The position numbers and the translations under genes are program-made. A stretch of DNA of 9,354 nucleotides, taken from assembly GCA_934661375.1 (NCBI GenBank), contig CAKUJH010000059.1:1-9354 (forward strand), in the 5' to 3' direction. Every line of letters begins with the position of its first letter. The first letter of the stretch is position 1. The stretch comes from an uncultured Victivallales bacterium. Lineage in GTDB: Bacteria > Verrucomicrobiota > Lentisphaeria > Victivallales > UBA1829. Below are positions 5,491 to 9,354 of this stretch, piece after piece. The notes beneath the pieces are model-generated. The model saw nothing but the letters and a program-made list of their open reading frames with translations, had not been told where the DNA came from and searched no databases.

Positions 5491-7224
5491 ATGAGAATGT
5501 CGCAAATGCTCGGTCGCCGGATCAAGGAAGATCCGAAAGACGCTAAAACCATCAGCCATAAATTTCTGGTGCGCGGCGGTTATATCCGCGGAGTTTCCGC
5601 CGGGATTTATTCCATTCTGCCGCTGGGCATGAGAATCATTGAAAAAATCGAAGCCATCATCCGCGAGGAAATGAACCGCATCGACGGACAGGAAGTCAAA
5701 ATGCCCGTGGTGCTGCCCGCTGAACTGTGGGAGGAATCCGGACGCTACCAGACTGTCGGACAGGAGCTGCTCCGTTTCAAGGACCGCAACGGCAAGCCGA
5801 TGATTCTGGGCATGACGCATGAAGAAGCTATCGTGCATCTGGTCCGCAGCGAGATCACCAGCTACAAGCAGCTGCCGATCATGGCGTATCAGCTCCAGAC
5901 CAAATACCGCGATGAAGCCCGTCCCCGTGCCGGTCTCATCCGGGTGCGCGAATTCACCATGAAGGATGCTTACAGTTTCCATACCAGCCAGGAAGATCTG
6001 GAAAAATATTATGAACGCGCTCATGAAGCATATGTCCGTATCTACAAACGGGTCGGGCTTCAGCATGTGGTTTCCATCAAAGCCAATTCCGGCATGATGG
6101 GCGGGAACATTTCCCATGAATTCATGTCTGTTGCAGATTGCGGGGAAGACACCATCTTCCTGTCGCCGGACATGACGAGCTACAAGGCCAACCGCGAGAT
6201 CGCCGTGTCTGCGCTGAAATTTGAGAAGACTGAGCCGGAGTTGCCGCTGGAAAAAGTGCATACTCCCGGTCAGAAAACCATTGAGGAGGTGGCTGGATTT
6301 TTAGGAGTCAAACCGGAAAATACCGGCAAGGCGGTGTTCTATGCGGACGATGAAGGAAAACTGGTGTTCGTGATGATCCGCGGCGATTTCGAAGTCAACG
6401 AAACCAAACTTCAGAATCATCTCAAAATCAATGAGCTGAAGTTTGCCAATGACGAACAGATCCGCGCGGCGGGTGCAGTTCCGGGTTTTGCTTCACCGGT
6501 CGGAATCGATCCTGCCAAAGTCCGGATCGTGATCGACAATTCCGTTGCGGGAACCGCCAATCTGGTGGTCGGCGCGAACGAAACGGATTATCATTACCGG
6601 AACTTCAATTACGGACGCGACCTGAGCGGAGCGGATGTTGCGGACATCGCCACGGTGCGTGAAGGGGATCCCTGCCCGGTAACCGGTCAGCCCCTCCTGA
6701 TGAAACGCGGCATCGAAGTCGGCAACATCTTCCAGCTCGGCACCAAGTATTCCAAGCCGATGAACTGCAATTATCTGGACAAGGACGGCAAGTCGCATCC
6801 GATGATCATGGGCTGCTACGGAATCGGTGTCGGGCGTACCATGGCGTCGGTGGTTGAAGATTCGCACGACGATTACGGACCGGTCTGGCCGATGTCCATC
6901 GCACCGTACCAGATTCAGCTCTGCGCGCTGAATCCGGACAAGGACGGAGTGCGTGCCGCGGCGGAAAAACTGTATGCGGAACTGACGGACGCCGGAGTGG
7001 AAGTGCTGTTCGACGACCGCGGCGAAAAAGCCGGATTCATGTTCAGCGAGGCGGATCTGATCGGTATTCCCTTCCGGGTGATCATTTCGCCGAAGAGTCT
7101 GGCGCAGGGCAATGCGGAATTCAAGCTCCGTACTTCGCGGGATGCGGAACTGCTGCCGCTCGGCGAAGCCGCCAAAATTCTTGCGGACAAAGTCCAGGCG
7201 GAACTGGAAAAATATAACATCTGA
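5491..7224 (+). CDS. proS: Prolyl-tRNA synthetase (class II, bacterial type with editing domain)
   Basis: This cytoplasmic enzyme activates proline with ATP and charges tRNA-Pro. The 577 residues match the usual length of the bacterial form (about 570). The class II motif 1 region lies at about 40-75 and THEE at 109-112. Motif 2 is at 144-164 (RPRAGLIRVREF followed by TMKDAYSFH). Motif 3 is at 441-450 (GCYGIGVGRT). Between motifs 2 and 3, at about 225-405, is the INS/YbaK-like insertion, including VAGTANLVVGANE (352-364), which in this family clears mischarged alanyl-tRNA-Pro. The C-terminal anticodon-binding domain follows from about 470 and keeps the FDDRGEKAGFMF-type segment. It is the first gene of the second group, 17 nt before nifU. 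Nothing is missing, and the call is secure. Confidence 0.97.
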   Translation: MRMSQMLGRRIKEDPKDAKTISHKFLVRGGYIRGVSAGIYSILPLGMRIIEKIEAIIREEMNRIDGQEVKMPVVLPAELWEESGRYQTVGQELLRFKDRNGKPMILGMTHEEAIVHLVRSEITSYKQLPIMAYQLQTKYRDEARPRAGLIRVREFTMKDAYSFHTSQEDLEKYYERAHEAYVRIYKRVGLQHVVSIKANSGMMGGNISHEFMSVADCGEDTIFLSPDMTSYKANREIAVSALKFEKTEPELPLEKVHTPGQKTIEEVAGFLGVKPENTGKAVFYADDEGKLVFVMIRGDFEVNETKLQNHLKINELKFANDEQIRAAGAVPGFASPVGIDPAKVRIVIDNSVAGTANLVVGANETDYHYRNFNYGRDLSGADVADIATVREGDPCPVTGQPLLMKRGIEVGNIFQLGTKYSKPMNCNYLDKDGKSHPMIMGCYGIGVGRTMASVVEDSHDDYGPVWPMSIAPYQIQLCALNPDKDGVRAAAEKLYAELTDAGVEVLFDDRGEKAGFMFSEADLIGIPFRVIISPKSLAQGNAEFKLRTSRDAELLPLGEAAKILADKVQAELEKYNI

Positions 7225-7241
7225 CGGAAAGGAAGTGCGTC

Positions 7242-8120
7242 ATGTGGAAATATACCAACAAAGTCATGGATCATTTTCTGAATCCCCACAACGTGGGTGA
7301 AATCGAAGATGCCGATGCCGTCGCCGAAGTGGGCAACATCACCTGCGGCGATGCGCTGAAACTGTATCTCAAACTCGATGATCAGGGAAAAATCAGCGAC
7401 GTCAAATTCAAAACTTTCGGTTGTGCCAGCGCTATTGCCTCTTCCTCCGCACTGACGGATCTGGTCAAGGGTAAAACGCTGGAAGAAGCCGCTCAGATCA
7501 CCAACAAGGATATTGTGGCGGTGCTGGGCGAACTGCCGGAAGAAAAAATGCACTGTTCCGTGATGGGGATGGAAGCTCTTCAGGCTGCCATTTCCGATTA
7601 CAAGAAAAAACATGGCGAAACCTATCAGGAAATTGCTTCCGATGATGACCACGAAGGCCGCATTGTCTGCAAATGCTTCGGCGTAACCGATACCAAAATC
7701 CGCAAAGTCGCGCTGGAAAACAACCTGCACACGGTCGCCCAGGTTACGGACTACACCAAGGCGGGCGGTGCGTGCGGACGCTGTCTCGATCAGATTCAGG
7801 AAATCCTGGACGGCATCTGGCGCGAACATACGGCGGACAGCAAGTCCGATGACAGCCAGTCCAAAGCGGATGCTTTTGCCGCGCTTTCCGTGGTGCAGAA
7901 AGTCATCCGGATCAATGAAGTCATCGACAAGGAAATCCGCCCTGCGCTGGAAAAAGACGGCGGCAGCATTGAGCTGGTCGATCTGGAAGGCAATGCGGTG
8001 AAAGTGCGTCTGAAAGGCCGCTGCTCCGCCTGTCCGAATTCCAAACTTACGCTGAAAAAACTGGTCGAAAGCAAACTGCATGAATTTGTTTCCGACCGTC
8101 TGAATGTGGTGGAGGCGTAA
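7242..8120 (+). CDS. nifU: NifU three-domain Fe-S cluster scaffold protein
   Basis: This scaffold builds Fe-S clusters from iron and NifS-derived sulfur and passes them to apoproteins. All three NifU domains are present in 292 residues. The IscU-like N-terminal domain has C35, D37, C61 and C105. The central BFD-like [2Fe-2S] domain has C143-x-C145 and C178-x2-C181. The C-terminal Nfu domain has C261-x2-C264-P in GRCSACPNSKLTLK. A hydrophilic linker (about 195-210) joins the last two. AAGGAA at 7229-7234 lies 7 nt before the ATG. The gene ends 1 nt before the nifS start, so the two are probably translated together. No nitrogenase genes are visible. Full-length NifU occurs in many anaerobes outside nitrogen fixation, so I infer a general Fe-S assembly role. 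Confidence 0.95.
   Translation: MWKYTNKVMDHFLNPHNVGEIEDADAVAEVGNITCGDALKLYLKLDDQGKISDVKFKTFGCASAIASSSALTDLVKGKTLEEAAQITNKDIVAVLGELPEEKMHCSVMGMEALQAAISDYKKKHGETYQEIASDDDHEGRIVCKCFGVTDTKIRKVALENNLHTVAQVTDYTKAGGACGRCLDQIQEILDGIWREHTADSKSDDSQSKADAFAALSVVQKVIRINEVIDKEIRPALEKDGGSIELVDLEGNAVKVRLKGRCSACPNSKLTLKKLVESKLHEFVSDRLNVVEA
8111..8115 (+). promoter_or_regulatory. Shine-Dalgarno site that decides the nifS start
   Basis: GGAGG lies 6 nt before ATG 8122. An earlier in-frame ATG at 8104 would add six residues (MWWRRN), lies upstream of this site and has no ribosome binding site of its own. The start at 8122 is therefore preferred. Confidence 0.8.
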
Positions 8121-8121
8121 C

Positions 8122-9294
8122 ATGAGCGAAGAGAACAGAGTCATTTATTTCGACAATAACGCCACGACGGCAGTTGCCCCGGAAGTATTCGAGGCGATGA
8201 AGCCGTTCCTGACCGAACTGTACGGCAATCCGTCCAGCATTCACCATTTCGGCGGTCAGGTCATGGCGCATGTGGATACTGCCCGCGAGCGTCTGGCGGC
8301 TCTGCTGGGAGCGTCCCCCACGGAAATCATTTTCACTTCCTGCGGAACGGAAAGCGACAATGCCGCGATCCGCAGTGCGCTGGATACCTGCCCGAAACGG
8401 GATAAGATTGTGGTTTCCAAGGTGGAACATCCCGCAGTGCTGAATCTGGCAAAGGATCTGGAACGCCGCGGCTACCGGGTCAGCCATATTCCCGTGGACG
8501 CCAAAGGGCGTCTGGACATGGAACGTGCCGAAGAACTGATTGACGATGAGACGGCAGTGGTTTCCGTGATGTGGGCGAACAACGAAACAGGTAACCTGTA
8601 TCCGATTAAGGAACTGTCCGAACTGGCGCACCGCAACGGCGCGCTGTTCCATACCGACGCCGTGCAGGCAGTGGGAAAAGTTCCGATGAATCTGGCGGAA
8701 AGCCAGATTGATTTTCTGAGCCTTTCCGGACATAAACTCCACGCACCCAAAGGAATCGGCGCGCTGTACGTCAAACGCGGTGTGCGGTTTCGTCCGTTTG
8801 TGGTGGGGGGTCATCAGGAAAGCGGGCGGCGTGCCGGCACGGAAAACGTTGCTTCTGAAGTCGGGCTGGGCATGGCGGCGGAACTGGCGCGTCTGAACAT
8901 CGAAACGGAGAACACGAAAGTCCGCGCCATGCGGGACCGTCTGGAGCAGGGAATTCTGGCTTCGATTCCGGAAGTGCGTATCAACGGCGATCCGGAACAC
9001 CGTCTGCCGAATACGACCAATATTTCGTTCGAGTATATTGAAGGTGAATCCATTCTGATGCTGCTGGATATGTTCGGAATCTGCGCATCCAGCGGAAGTG
9101 CCTGCACGACGGGCAGCCTGGAACCTTCGCATGTTCTGCGCGCCATGGGGATTCCGTACACGGCGGCACACGGCGCGATCCGTTTCAGCCTGTCGCGCTA
9201 CAACACCATGGATGAAGTGGAATTCGTGCTGGAAAAACTTCCGCCGGTGATTGCGCGTCTGCGTGAAATTTCGCCGTACTGGAAGAAAAAATAA
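8122..9294 (+). CDS. nifS: Cysteine desulfurase NifS/IscS-type (PLP enzyme)
   Basis: This enzyme removes sulfur from L-cysteine, giving alanine and an enzyme persulfide that feeds NifU. The 390 residues show the class V aminotransferase layout. YFDNNATT is at 9-16, H103 (in EHPAV) would stack on the cofactor, and D179 and Q182 (HTDAVQ) would contact PLP. K205 in SLSGHK is the Schiff-base lysine. GRRAGTEN is at 235-242. C328 in SSGSACTTGS is the persulfide cysteine, on the longer loop typical of group I (NifS/IscS) rather than SufS enzymes. The preferred start is 8122, with one nucleotide between it and the nifU stop. Pairing with full-length NifU makes the NifS name more fitting than IscS. 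The enzymatic call is secure; the physiological clients are inferred. Confidence 0.96.
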   Translation: MSEENRVIYFDNNATTAVAPEVFEAMKPFLTELYGNPSSIHHFGGQVMAHVDTARERLAALLGASPTEIIFTSCGTESDNAAIRSALDTCPKRDKIVVSKVEHPAVLNLAKDLERRGYRVSHIPVDAKGRLDMERAEELIDDETAVVSVMWANNETGNLYPIKELSELAHRNGALFHTDAVQAVGKVPMNLAESQIDFLSLSGHKLHAPKGIGALYVKRGVRFRPFVVGGHQESGRRAGTENVASEVGLGMAAELARLNIETENTKVRAMRDRLEQGILASIPEVRINGDPEHRLPNTTNISFEYIEGESILMLLDMFGICASSGSACTTGSLEPSHVLRAMGIPYTAAHGAIRFSLSRYNTMDEVEFVLEKLPPVIARLREISPYWKKK

Positions 9295-9309
9295 CAGAGG
9301 GAGAAACTG

Positions 9310-9354
9310 ATGAAGACAATTGTATTTGGCGGAACCGGCTGGCTGGGACATAAT
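9310..9354 (+). CDS. NAD(P)-binding Rossmann-fold protein, 5' fragment (epimerase/dehydratase-like)
   Basis: Only the first 15 codons lie in the window (MKTIVFGGTGWLGHN), and the gene runs off the end. Residues 4-13 form a first beta strand followed by G7-G8-T9-G10-W11-L12-G13, the dinucleotide-binding turn of extended short-chain dehydrogenase/reductases such as NAD-dependent epimerases and dehydratases. AGGGAG at 9298-9303 lies 6 nt before the ATG. The start is 15 nt after the nifS stop, so it probably belongs to the same transcript. Its substrate cannot be judged from this fragment. Confidence 0.7.
   Translation, partial: MKTIVFGGTGWLGHN

Noticed and set aside
8104..8121. Alternative nifS start at 8104 adding MWWRRN
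   Set aside because: GGAGG at 8111-8115 is correctly placed for ATG 8122 and lies downstream of 8104. The extra residues are not typical of NifS N-termini.
7242..9294. nifUS as evidence of nitrogen fixation
   Set aside because: No nitrogenase structural or cofactor genes are in the window, and NifU/NifS serve general Fe-S assembly in many anaerobes.
6915..9351. Long minus-strand open frames (6915-8144 and 8047-9351)
   Set aside because: They lie opposite proS, nifU and nifS, whose motifs are unmistakable. The His- and Phe-rich translations are typical of antisense reading of these genes.

Overview
The window most likely comes from a Lentisphaerota (Victivallales-type) bacterium or a close PVC relative. 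I infer this from two adjacent pseudopilin-like proteins. One carries the MLLPALNRARE helix end and both carry the H-X9-DG signature, a combination heavily expanded in Lentisphaerota. Coding GC is moderate and intergenic DNA is A/T-rich. I could not run a taxonomic search. All supported genes lie on the + strand, in two groups separated by a strong intrinsic terminator.

Group 1 (1-5351) is an envelope/export cluster. It holds a pseudopilin-like gene whose leader is broken by frame (100-699), a second pseudopilin-like gene without a leader peptide (746-1396), a 913-residue exported protein that looks like a multidomain carbohydrate-active enzyme of no family I recognise (1412-4153), and a lipoprotein with a probable mutarotase-like beta-sandwich (4150-5289). 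The last two overlap by 4 nt, and the gaps between the others are 46 and 15 nt, so this is probably one operon. A 14-bp stem plus U-tract ends it. The two pseudopilin-like proteins share an unusual C-terminal tail, D-G-W-x6-W-x2-W. I infer that the group handles glycans outside the cytoplasm, with the pseudopilins as partners.

Group 2 (5419 to the window end) is housekeeping. It has a candidate promoter, then proS (prolyl-tRNA synthetase with its editing insertion), nifU (three-domain Fe-S scaffold), nifS (cysteine desulfurase), and the first 15 codons of a Rossmann-fold NAD(P)-binding protein. The gaps are 17, 1 and 15 nt, each with a good Shine-Dalgarno site, so the genes are probably co-transcribed. 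NifS supplies sulfur to NifU for Fe-S cluster assembly. No nitrogenase genes are visible, so a general Fe-S role is more likely than nitrogen fixation.

I found no tRNA, rRNA, CRISPR array, transposase or attachment site. The least explained parts are the first group's broken and leaderless pseudopilins, their shared tryptophan tail, and the unrecognised 913-residue protein.
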